Both the position numbers and the translations under genes were made by a program. The notes under the pieces are model-generated. The model made no database searches. It saw only the letters and a program-made list of their open reading frames with translations, and had not been told where the DNA came from. Below, in pieces: positions 1-5,482 of a DNA stretch of 8,305 bases. Origin of the DNA: an uncultured Pseudomonadota bacterium (GTDB lineage: Bacteria; Myxococcota_A; Polyangia; HGW-17); the NCBI GenBank assembly GCA_938004375.1, contig CALKWH010000481.1:1-8305 (forward strand), read 5' to 3'. Positions within the stretch are counted from its first letter, which is position 1. The number at the start of each line of letters is the position of its first letter.

Positions 1-56
1 TCTTGACCGTGGTCCGTGGCCGCTCTTCCTCCGTGGTCCTCCGTGGTCCTCCGTGG
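1..56. repeat. Intergenic CCGTGG/TCC repeat, copy 1
   Basis: The first 45 bases match 3339-3383 with one mismatch. The block ends in three perfect copies of the 10-mer TCCTCCGTGG (27-36, 37-46, 47-56). It lies just past the stop of the coiled-coil gene that ends at 89. The same motif family fills 3082-3402, so this is a dispersed intergenic repeat of this genome. No coding role is visible, and the window starts inside the element, so its left edge is unknown. Bases 57-88 are C-rich with no recognisable terminator. Confidence 0.75.
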
Positions 57-88
57 TCCCTCAGCCGGTCCCCCGCTCCCCCCCCCGA

Positions 89-715
89 TCAATCCAAAAA
101 GAACGTGTCCACCAGGCGGCGGTCGTTGTTGTAGATTTTCAGCAGCTCGTTGCGGGTGGCGTAGTAGGCCTGGTAGGCGCGCTCGACGAGCTCCTCGGCG
201 CGGGCGCGGCGGGCCTCGATCTGCTCGTCGACGGCCCACAACTCCTGCAGGACGCCCTCGGCCTCGGTCATGGCCGTGCGCACCTCGGCGGCGGCCGGCG
301 CCAGGGAGGCGGCCTCGGGCATGGCCGCGAGCACCTCGAGCACGCCGCCCAGGGTGGTGAGCTGGGTCTCCACGCCCCGCCCGCTGGACCGGGTCACCAG
401 GGAGACGCCCCCGGGGAACACGATGCCCAGGATCTTCAGGGTCGGGTTCACGCGCTCGGCCTGCCGGGCGGCGGCGCCGAGCCCGGCGGTGTGGATGTCC
501 AGCCGGCGGTCGGCGGCGGCGAGCCGGCACGAGAGTGTCTTCTGCAGCCGGCGCAGGCGCTTCTTTTCTTCGAGATACTCGGTGAGCATCGCCCGGGTGT
601 CCGTGAGGGGGGCGGACAGGTGGGCGGTGGCGGCCTCGGTCTGGACGGACTCGGCCAGGTGATCGAGCTGCTCTTCCATGGTCTCCAGGGGCCAGTTGCG
701 TTTGAAGTGGGACAT
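89..715 (-). CDS. Hypothetical coiled-coil protein, 208 aa
   Basis: I do not recognise this family. The protein is mostly charged helix. Residues about 12-75 (rich in E, K, R and L) and about 140-195 look like two coiled-coil or helical-bundle arms. They flank a more hydrophobic middle (about 90-130, with TLKILGIVFPGGVSLVT near 92-108) that is short and weak for a membrane span. There is no signal peptide and only one Cys (63). The ATG at 715 has only a distant purine run upstream (GAGAAAG), so the start is uncertain; ATG at residue 13 is an alternative. The gene lies 311 bases downstream of protein A in the same direction, with its own possible promoter between. The opposite-strand reading frame gives a low-complexity protein typical of a GC-rich shadow. 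It is longer than the roughly 120-130 aa DGR accessory protein Avd and has no feature that identifies it as Avd. Confidence 0.75.
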   Translation of the reverse strand: MSHFKRNWPLETMEEQLDHLAESVQTEAATAHLSAPLTDTRAMLTEYLEEKKRLRRLQKTLSCRLAAADRRLDIHTAGLGAAARQAERVNPTLKILGIVFPGGVSLVTRSSGRGVETQLTTLGGVLEVLAAMPEAASLAPAAAEVRTAMTEAEGVLQELWAVDEQIEARRARAEELVERAYQAYYATRNELLKIYNNDRRLVDTFFLD

Positions 716-753
716 GCGACGTGGGGGCTTTCTCCGACGAGGTCGGCGTGACG

Positions 754-776
754 ATGGAAATAGTCATTATTTCCAT
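754..776. promoter_or_regulatory. Perfect 9-bp palindrome, 5-nt loop, upstream of coiled-coil gene
   Basis: The arms ATGGAAATA (754-762) and TATTTCCAT (768-776) are perfect reverse complements around GTCAT. The element is A+T-rich in very GC-rich surroundings and sits 39 bases upstream of the ATG at 715. It is more likely a protein-binding operator or a 5' leader hairpin than a terminator, because no T-run follows on either strand. The function is inferred. Confidence 0.5.
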
Positions 777-795
777 GCGGGTTTCGGCCGCGTCA

Positions 796-823
796 GGGAT
801 AGCCATCGGCGCCCGCCCGTCAA
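796..823 (-). promoter_or_regulatory. Possible sigma70-type promoter for the coiled-coil gene
   Basis: Reading the minus strand, TTGACG (823-818) is followed after 16 bases by TATCCC (801-796). The -35 is good and the -10 weak. A start near 789 would place the palindrome at 776-754 in the early transcribed leader, with a 5' leader of about 75 bases before the ATG at 715. This is pattern matching only. Confidence 0.3.
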
Positions 824-840
824 CCGCCCGCCGGACACTT

Positions 841-894
841 TTTCACCGAAAAACGCCGCGCGATTTCACCTATTTTGAAAAATTTCACAAATAG
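841..894. promoter_or_regulatory. AT-rich patch: nested inverted repeat and three GTGAAA boxes
   Basis: CTATTT (870-875) pairs with AAATAG (889-894), and inside it TGAAA (876-880) pairs with TTTCA (883-887), with one unpaired C at 888. Read on the minus strand, GTGAAA occurs three times (888-883, 869-864, 846-841), spaced 19 and 23 bases. Together with the palindrome at 754-776, this is the only notable structure between the hairpin at 990 and the coiled-coil gene. It may be a regulator-binding region upstream of the possible promoter at 823-796. A terminator is less likely because no U-run follows the stem. Confidence 0.35.
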
Positions 895-971
895 CGGAAC
901 GCGGAGATCGCCTCGCCCGCCTTTGGCCGCCCCGCCCGACCCTGACGGGGCCGGACAGGACGTTGATTGAC

Positions 972-990
972 GCGCAAGCAGCGCTCGCGC
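972..990 (-). other. Conserved 3' hairpin downstream of protein A (DGR-type candidate)
   Basis: On the coding (minus) strand, GCGCGAGC (990-983) pairs with GCTTGCGC (979-972) around the 3-base loop GCT: seven Watson-Crick pairs and one G-T wobble. It lies 36 bases past the stop of protein A. The paralogue B has the same hairpin at the same relative place, and one pair differs by a compensatory change. No T-run follows, so an intrinsic terminator is unlikely. DGR target genes carry a short GC-rich hairpin or cruciform downstream of the variable region that promotes homing. The usual DGR loop is 4 bases, here 3. Confidence 0.6.
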
Positions 991-1026
991 ACTCCGTGCT
1001 CATAGGAGGTTTCGCGATCGCGGCGC

Positions 1027-2964
1027 TCAGGGGCGAACCACCCGAAAACCATAGCTGCCGTACCGGAAGTGCGGGCTGGCTTCGAGACGGAAGTTCAAGG
1101 CGCAGAAACCCGCATCGCCGTCCAAGCCGCCACCCCGCGACACACGGCTGGTGCCCGAGGCCGGACCCCGATAGTCCGTCAGGGTTCCCGCCGGATAGGT
1201 AGTATGCCAGTCCCACGTCCACTCCCACACATTGCCGGAGAGGTCGTGAAAACCCAGTTCGTTGGAGAGCTTCGTTCCCGCCGGATGCGTCATGTTTCCA
1301 CTATTGAGAAAGTACCACGCGAAATCGTCGATGACATTGCCGCCATCGCTCCCCGCGAACGCCTTCGCGTGCCCGGTCGTGTTCACCGCCCCCGGGTTCG
1401 CCAGGTCCGCGCCCATCGCCGCCCACATCCACTCCATCTCCGTCGGCAGACGGTACCCGTCTGCAGCCCAGTTCGCCGTCGCCGCGTTCCAATCTGCGTT
1501 CGTGACCGTCGGGATCTGCGCGTACGTCAGCGTCGTGAAGTCCACGCCGTTGACAGAATACACCGGCGTCAAGCCCTCGAGCAGGCTCAACTTGTTGCAG
1601 AACGCGATGGCGTGATACCAATTCACCGTCTGAATGGGGTCTTGAATTCCACTCGACATCGTCTCGTCGCTCGGGTCCGACCACCCCGTCACCGCCACCC
1701 ACTGCGCCCGCGTGATTTCGTTTTTGCTCATGCGAAACGCAGAGACTTCGCTCAGGTTCGTCGCCGTCAGGTTCCGCTGGAAGGTGCCCGAGGGCACGAA
1801 GATCATTGCGCCGACGTTCGGTGAAAGATAGTCGTTCGGTGAAAGTCGCGTCACCGACACCGTGGTGATTCGCGGCGTCCCGTCCTCCGCCGTCACCGTC
1901 ACGGTCACCGGGTTCACGCCGCCCACGAGCGTCATCGGCTGCGCGGGAGAAATCTCCACCGTCGCATAGGGCGCGTCCGCCGCCGTCGCCGTCACCGTCA
2001 GCGACACGACCGCGTGGGACAGCGTGACCGTATACTCCGTCGTGCCGGGTGAAAACGCCGGCGTCAGCGTCCCCTCGCTCACCGTCAGCGTCGCCAGATC
2101 CGCGTTCTCACCGATCGGCAGACACTCGCTCTCGTCGAACACACATCCGACGAGACAGGACAGCGCCCCGCCGCGCGCCGAGTACCCCAGGCTCTGGCAC
2201 GTCTCGCCACCCAGGTCCGAGCCCTCGCAGTCCTCCCCGTGCTCCACCTGGATGGCCCCGTCCCCACAGAACCCCGCGCACCCGCCCAGGTCGAATTGGC
2301 AGGTGGTCGGATCACAGGCGAGGGTCCCCGGATACTGCCCCTGGCTCTCGCACGTCTCTTCGTCCAGGTTCGCGCCGTCGCACGCCTCCCCATAGGTCGC
2401 CTGGATGACCCCGTCCCCGCACTGCCCCACCGCCACGCAGTTGTCCAGGTTGTACCCGCTGCAGTCGGCCTCGCAGGTGAGCGCGCCCCCATGATACCCC
2501 TGGGTTTCGCAGGTCTCTCCCGAGAGCGCCTCGCGGTCGCACACCTCGCCCTCGTCGACGTCGATCACCCCGTTGCCGCAGCGCCCCGCGCACCCCGAGA
2601 CGTCGTAGGTGCAGTCCGTCCCGCACGCGAGGGTCCCGCCCGTGTACCCCAGGCTCTGGCACGTCTGCCCGTTCAGGTTGCCCCCGTCGCAGGTCTCGCC
2701 TTCGTCCTCCTGGACCAGGCTGTCCCCGCAGCGACCGCCGCAGGACGAGTCGTCCAGGGTGCAGTCCGGATTGCACCGCAGCTCGCCCACCGCGTTGTAG
2801 TACCCCAGCGAGGCGCACGAGTTCTCGCCCACTGTGGTGTCGCACGCCTCCCCCGGATCCACGAACCCGTCCCCGCAGGCGTCCACGTTCTTGGTCTTCG
2901 TGTCGCACGCCGAGGCGAGAGAGGCCAGAACACCGAGCAACCAGACGATTTTTTGCAGTGACAT
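1027..2964 (-). CDS. Protein A: lipoprotein with six-Cys repeats, cadherin-like and FGE/C-type-lectin-like domains; candidate DGR target
   Basis: 645 aa from ATG 2964, supported by AAGGGAG (2978-2972) 7 bases upstream and by the promoter at 3021-2993, which overlaps upstream in-frame starts. Residues 1-20 are a lipoprotein signal (Lys5, hydrophobic 6-16, LASAC with Cys20), so the protein is probably lipid-anchored at the cell surface. Residues 28-281 hold five six-Cys repeats (Myxococcus/DUF4215-like, CGDG...GExCDG...). Residues 287-373 resemble the cadherin-like beta-sandwich domain (PF12733 type). Residues 385-645 resemble the FGE-sulfatase fold (RLPTEMEW, DLSGNVWEW, RGGG, GFRVV). The catalytic FGE cysteine pair is not intact: only the second Cys (621) is kept and the first position is Gly, so a binding role is more likely than formylglycine synthesis. 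Residues 615-638 are a candidate variable region. The domain calls are confident; the ligand is unknown. Confidence 0.9.
   Translation of the reverse strand: MSLQKIVWLLGVLASLASACDTKTKNVDACGDGFVDPGEACDTTVGENSCASLGYYNAVGELRCNPDCTLDDSSCGGRCGDSLVQEDEGETCDGGNLNGQTCQSLGYTGGTLACGTDCTYDVSGCAGRCGNGVIDVDEGEVCDREALSGETCETQGYHGGALTCEADCSGYNLDNCVAVGQCGDGVIQATYGEACDGANLDEETCESQGQYPGTLACDPTTCQFDLGGCAGFCGDGAIQVEHGEDCEGSDLGGETCQSLGYSARGGALSCLVGCVFDESECLPIGENADLATLTVSEGTLTPAFSPGTTEYTVTLSHAVVSLTVTATAADAPYATVEISPAQPMTLVGGVNPVTVTVTAEDGTPRITTVSVTRLSPNDYLSPNVGAMIFVPSGTFQRNLTATNLSEVSAFRMSKNEITRAQWVAVTGWSDPSDETMSSGIQDPIQTVNWYHAIAFCNKLSLLEGLTPVYSVNGVDFTTLTYAQIPTVTNADWNAATANWAADGYRLPTEMEWMWAAMGADLANPGAVNTTGHAKAFAGSDGGNVIDDFAWYFLNSGNMTHPAGTKLSNELGFHDLSGNVWEWTWDWHTTYPAGTLTDYRGPASGTSRVSRGGGLDGDAGFCALNFRLEASPHFRYGSYGFRVVRP
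1051..1122 (-). other. Candidate DGR variable region VR-A
   Basis: These 24 codons encode residues 615-638 of protein A. Against the equivalent 24 codons of B (6281-6210), 19 residues differ and 5 are fixed (Ala, Cys, Arg, Ser, Arg at positions 4, 7, 12, 16, 20). Codon-position differences, counted by eye, are 18 first, 12 second and 6 third. Of the 19 variable codon pairs, 12 share a third-base C and 2 a third-base G. This is the pattern expected if AAC-type codons of a template were copied with adenine-specific errors. The flanking codons (GGC GGC TTG before, GGT TTT CGG GTG after) are identical. The template repeat is not in the window, so this remains a candidate. Confidence 0.65.
2122..2883 (-). 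repeat. Five in-frame six-cysteine repeats of protein A (residues 28-281)
   Basis: Each unit is about 48-52 residues with six Cys, consistent with three disulfides. Units begin at about residues 30, 79, 129, 182 and 233. They follow the plan CGDGxIQxxxGExCDGxxLxGETC-xSxGYxxGTLxC-xxxC-xxxxxC. They form a stalk between the lipid anchor and the cadherin-like domain. Unit 5 looks like a hybrid: its first half matches the third full unit of protein B and its second half the last unit of B. Confidence 0.85.
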
Positions 2965-2971
2965 GATGACG

Positions 2972-3021
2972 CTCCCTTCAAATGGCAGATTGACCATAGC
3001 GGAGCGCGGCGCCGGCGTCAA
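2972..3021 (-). promoter_or_regulatory. Promoter and ribosome binding site of protein A
   Basis: On the minus strand, TTGACG (3021-3016) is followed after exactly 17 bases by TATGGT (2998-2993), a good sigma70-type match. The likely transcription start is near 2986. It is followed by AAGGGAG (2978-2972), 7 bases before the ATG at 2964. Together these fix the start, because in-frame ATG 2997 and all longer readings would begin at or above the -10 box. Confidence 0.6.
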
Positions 3022-3081
3022 CCGCGCAGATGGTCGCGCGAACGACGGGAGAAGAGGATCGGCCGCGCGGCTGCGGTGCTT

Positions 3082-3402
3082 CACGGACGCGGGAGGCACG
3101 GACGCGGCCGGGGAGGCACGGACGCGGCCGGGGAGGCACGGACGCGGCGGGAACACGGACGGACAGGGACGGTCACGGACGATCAAGGACCACGGACCGC
3201 CGCACACGGACCACGGACCGGGAGGCTAGGACCTGGTGGCACGGACCGGTGGACACGGACCAGGTGGCACGGGCCGCTCTTCCTCCGTGTTCCTCCTTGT
3301 TCCCGCGGCGTCCTTGTCAGTCCCTGTCCGTCCGTGTCTCTTGACCGTGGTCCGTGGCCGCTCTTCCTCCGTGCTCCTCCGTGTTCCCGCGGCGTCCGTG
3401 TG
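3082..3402. repeat. Intergenic ACGGAC/GTCCGT repeat block (direct, tandem and inverted)
   Basis: The left part (about 3082-3260) is built on ACGGAC/ACGGACC read forward; the right part (about 3272-3402) is built on the reverse complement. Components: three tandem 20-mers starting GAGGCACGGACGCGGCCGGG at 3093, 3113 and 3133, the last diverged; a perfect 18-bp inverted pair at 3153-3170 and 3320-3337; a 13-bp inverted pair at 3147-3159 and 3378-3390; and a 42-base direct repeat at 3272-3313 and 3356-3397 with two mismatches. Bases 3339-3383 also match the window start. No convincing coding sequence is present, although several frames are open. The block separates the promoter of protein A from the PIN relic. 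It resembles a dispersed, recombination-prone intergenic repeat family. Confidence 0.7.
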
Positions 3403-3453
3403 CGACCGGCGGAATCGTTCCGATTCCACCCGGAAACCAGTGGAAGGGGACCG

Positions 3454-3526
3454 TCATTTCCGCGTGTAGCGGACGTGGTCGAGGCCGGCGAAGGGCGCGT
3501 CCTGGGTCCAGACCACCGCGTTTTGG
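3454..3526 (-). pseudogene. Relic of a PIN-domain toxin gene (3' end only)
   Basis: Bases 3463-3522 match 5495-5554 at about 58 of 60 positions. That is the part of the intact PIN gene coding for its last conserved motif. Read on the minus strand, the fragment gives NAVVWTQDAPFAGLDHVRYT followed by Arg-Lys and a TGA at 3456-3454, against NAVVWTQDEHFAGLDHVRYT in the intact toxin. Upstream the similarity stops abruptly, 7 bases after the AbiEii-type stop codon. No start or N-terminal half is present. It is either what remains after the AbiE-type operon or another rearrangement removed the rest, or a duplicated fragment brought in with it. Confidence 0.75.
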
Positions 3527-3532
3527 GCAAGA

Positions 3533-4363
3533 TCAATTTGCCTCGAGCGCCCGGAGCAAATCGCCGGCGAGCACCTCGCAAGTGAGGCGCACCTGCTCGG
3601 CGTTCATCAGGGGTTGAGCCGCACGTGCGGCCATAAGGGCCCCTTCCGTCGCCCGATTTCCAAATAATTCGGCCAAGAGTCCCAGCGCCCGCTCGCCGAT
3701 GGTCGAGCACCGCGCGTCCTCGAAGATGAGCCGGAGACGCCGCACGAGATCATCTGTGGGAACAGCCTGAAGGATACGGAGAACATCCAGCGCGTCCTTG
3801 TCGTTCGACCGCGCCGTGCCGCGTCGCTCATGGAGCTTGAACAACTTCGCGACGAGGAGCGCACCCGGTCCCGCGACCTTCGCCCGTACGACCCGAGGAT
3901 CGGCTGCCGGCTCGAGGGAGGCGATGTCGCGCTCTTCGAGGTCGACGAGGACCCCCTCGAGCCCGTCGACCTTGCGGGCCACGTTCGCCCGGTGACCGGG
4001 CAGTCGGGCGGCTCGTCGACCTGCGCCCGGGCTCACGGTCGCCGGCACCAGAAGGTCCACCTGGACGTCCACGTCACGGGCAGTGGAGGTTCGACGCCGC
4101 GTCCTCCAGATGCCGATGCTCCCTTCCGAAGCATGGAATCCTGCGGACTCGAGAGCTTGTTCGATCGGCGGGATGTCCGAGAGACGGCCCGGGTCGAGGA
4201 CCAGATCGGCGTCGGTCGTGTACTCCGCCACCTGGAGCTCGGCGTCCCCCGTATGCAGATAGACCGCCTGGGCGCCCACGAGAATCGTGGCGTTCCGGTG
4301 TTCCCCCAGCGCCTCGAGCGCATCGAGGAGCACCCGGCGCGCGAGCACGTAGAGCTCATCCAC
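3533..4363 (-). CDS. abiEii: AbiEii-type nucleotidyltransferase toxin (type IV toxin-antitoxin)
   Basis: 276 aa from GTG 4363, which has AGGAGG (4375-4370) 6 bases upstream; an ATG at 4378 would add five residues but overlaps that site. The fold is the DNA-polymerase-beta-like nucleotidyltransferase of AbiEii toxins. Visible motifs: VGAQAVYLHTGD (29-40, the hG-x-x-A-h loop), TTDADL (49-54) with metal-binding Asp51 and Asp53, a third acidic site in DVDVQVDLL (Asp103 likely), and the AbiEii-like VAKLFKLHERRG...NDKDALDVL (171-195). Such toxins block growth by transferring nucleotides to a cellular target and can abort phage infection. The start overlaps the upstream antitoxin stop by 8 bases (GTGGATGA), suggesting translational coupling. 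All key residues are present, so it appears intact. The exact target is unknown. Confidence 0.8.
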   Translation of the reverse strand: MDELYVLARRVLLDALEALGEHRNATILVGAQAVYLHTGDAELQVAEYTTDADLVLDPGRLSDIPPIEQALESAGFHASEGSIGIWRTRRRTSTARDVDVQVDLLVPATVSPGAGRRAARLPGHRANVARKVDGLEGVLVDLEERDIASLEPAADPRVVRAKVAGPGALLVAKLFKLHERRGTARSNDKDALDVLRILQAVPTDDLVRRLRLIFEDARCSTIGERALGLLAELFGNRATEGALMAARAAQPLMNAEQVRLTCEVLAGDLLRALEAN

Positions 4364-5369
4364 GCCACACCTCCTCATGCGTGTCCATCCAGTCCATGAG
4401 CGCCTCGGCCTCGGCGGGCGAGCGCCCCGGACCGGATAGCAGATCCGCCACCACCAGGGGCAGCGGTGCGATGCGCAGTCCGTCCCGGTCGACGGCCCGC
4501 TCGAAGAGCGTCCCGTCCTCGTGCTGAAGCAGAACCACGTTGGCGCCGGCCTCGGCGGCCCGCAAGCCGAGCGACATGGCCACCGACTCCGCGTCATCCA
4601 CATAAACGGAAGCGAGCCGGGTGGGCGCCACCGGCGCGAGCTCCCCGGCGACGGCGCTGCCGGTGACGAGGTAAGGGAAATCGGCGCCACGAAGGCCGGC
4701 CCAGAGGCTCTTCAGTCCTCGCGGCGCGAGCCAGGTGCTCATGGTGGTGCGGCTCTCGAGCGGTGCTTCTTCAGACCAGCGGATCAACAGCCGCCGCCAG
4801 TCGACCCGTTCCACGCGGCCATGGGGATCCCGCTCCACGACGGCTTCGCGGTCGAGCATGCCGAGAAGACGTGAGACATATCCGGGATCGGTGCCGGCGG
4901 CGACGGCCAGTTCGCGCACTCCGATCGGAGGCGAAGTGCGCACGAGGGCGCACACCACCCGCCCGGCCTTCGTCCCACGCAGCGTGAAGCGGCGCTCATC
5001 GGGCCACGGGTTGGAAGAGGCGCCGCTCGTCACGATGAAGAGCCCCGGCTCGTCGAGCAGGAGCCGCACGTTTCCCGTCGGATCGGCATAACTCGAACCC
5101 TCGCCTTCGAGGACCTCGCGGACCCGCAAGGAGAGATAGGGCGCCACCACCAGCAGAGGTCGTTCCGTCGGAAGCCGGCTCGCCGCGCGTGGGTCGGGCC
5201 GAATGAGTACAAACACGGGGAGCTCGCCAGTTCGACCATCCTTCGAGAGGATCCGCAATCGCAGGTGCCGCGCGGACGCGACGACGAGCTCGGCGCTCCA
5301 CCCGGGCGGGAGTCGCTCCTGCACGGCGCGAACGGTCTTGGCGACGAGGGTCTTATCCGTTGAAATCAT
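4356..5369 (-). CDS. abiEi: AbiEi-type antitoxin / winged-helix transcriptional regulator
   Basis: 337 aa from ATG 5369, preferred because AAGGTGG lies 5 bases upstream; GTG 5378 would add three residues. Residues 1-120 form an alpha/beta domain with ADPTGNVRLLL (96-106), typical of the larger AbiEi-like regulators (AbiEi_2, PF09952 type). Residues about 134-195 form a winged helix-turn-helix, with IGVRELAVAAGTDPGYVSRL (149-168) as the recognition region. The C-terminal domain carries YLVTGSAVAGELAP (233-246) and the closing GRSPAEAEALMDWM (315-328). In AbiE systems this protein counters the toxin without binding it and represses the operon through its winged helix. The palindrome and promoter just upstream fit autoregulation. 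The toxin gene follows with an 8-base overlap. The assignment rests on domain layout and context. Confidence 0.8.
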   Translation of the reverse strand: MISTDKTLVAKTVRAVQERLPPGWSAELVVASARHLRLRILSKDGRTGELPVFVLIRPDPRAASRLPTERPLLVVAPYLSLRVREVLEGEGSSYADPTGNVRLLLDEPGLFIVTSGASSNPWPDERRFTLRGTKAGRVVCALVRTSPPIGVRELAVAAGTDPGYVSRLLGMLDREAVVERDPHGRVERVDWRRLLIRWSEEAPLESRTTMSTWLAPRGLKSLWAGLRGADFPYLVTGSAVAGELAPVAPTRLASVYVDDAESVAMSLGLRAAEAGANVVLLQHEDGTLFERAVDRDGLRIAPLPLVVADLLSGPGRSPAEAEALMDWMDTHEEVWRG

Positions 5370-5426
5370 GTGGGCCACCTTGGGCGACGTCCCCGTGGGA
5401 CACCACGGTCAACACGCCCGTTGCCC

Positions 5427-5455
5427 AGATTAACCATGTTGCCCCAATTGTGCAA
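5427..5455 (-). promoter_or_regulatory. Possible promoter/operator of the AbiE-type operon
   Basis: On the minus strand, TTGCAC (5455-5450) is followed after 17 bases by TAATCT (5432-5427), a modest sigma70-type match about 58 bases before the ATG at 5369. An imperfect palindrome (TTGC...GCAA, 5439-5455) covers the -35 and spacer, and GTTGCCC occurs twice in the plus strand (5420-5426, 5438-5444). Such repeats are where an autoregulating AbiEi would bind. This is inference from position and symmetry. Confidence 0.35.
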
Positions 5456-5482
5456 CAACCTAATTTCAGACAACACGCGCCT

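Noticed and set aside
100..140. A TAC AAC AAC GAC run in the coiled-coil gene as a possible DGR template repeat.
   Set aside because: It is within a coding sequence and lacks the borders of the variable regions (GGCGGCTTG and GGTTTTCGGGTG); only one short run matches the expected AAC pattern.
53..751. A plus-strand open frame of 232 codons over the coiled-coil gene.
   Set aside because: Its product is Gly/Leu/His-rich low complexity with no domain and mirrors the minus-strand gene, whose composition is that of a normal helical protein.
972..990. The 3' hairpins as ordinary intrinsic terminators.
   Set aside because: Neither is followed by a T-run on the coding strand, and the stem is conserved in place with compensatory change. 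A structural role in transcript stability cannot be excluded.
1069..1824. A plus-strand open frame of 251 codons, with a similar one of 386 codons at 5805-6965.
   Set aside because: Both are Arg/Pro/His-rich antisense shadows of the FGE-like domains of A and B. They resemble each other only because the genes beneath them are paralogues.
1027..2964. Protein A as a true formylglycine-generating enzyme or sulfatase modifier.
   Set aside because: Only one Cys remains in the active-site segment (C621); the first catalytic Cys position is Gly in A and Ser in B, inside the variable segment, and there is no sulfatase gene nearby.
2965..3207. An N-terminal extension of protein A that would start upstream at 3207 or at ATG 2997.
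   Set aside because: The good lipoprotein signal begins at ATG 2964, which has a strong ribosome binding site, and a TTGACG-17-TATGGT promoter overlaps the proposed extension. The extension is Pro/Arg/Ser-rich, as expected of translated noncoding GC-rich DNA.
3082..3402. A CRISPR array.
   Set aside because: Repeat units are short, imperfect, adjacent and in both orientations, without regular unique spacers; no cas gene is nearby.
3030..3710. Overlapping open frames on both strands within the repeat block.
   Set aside because: They consist of translated ACGGAC/GTCCGT repeats, with no start signals or domains.
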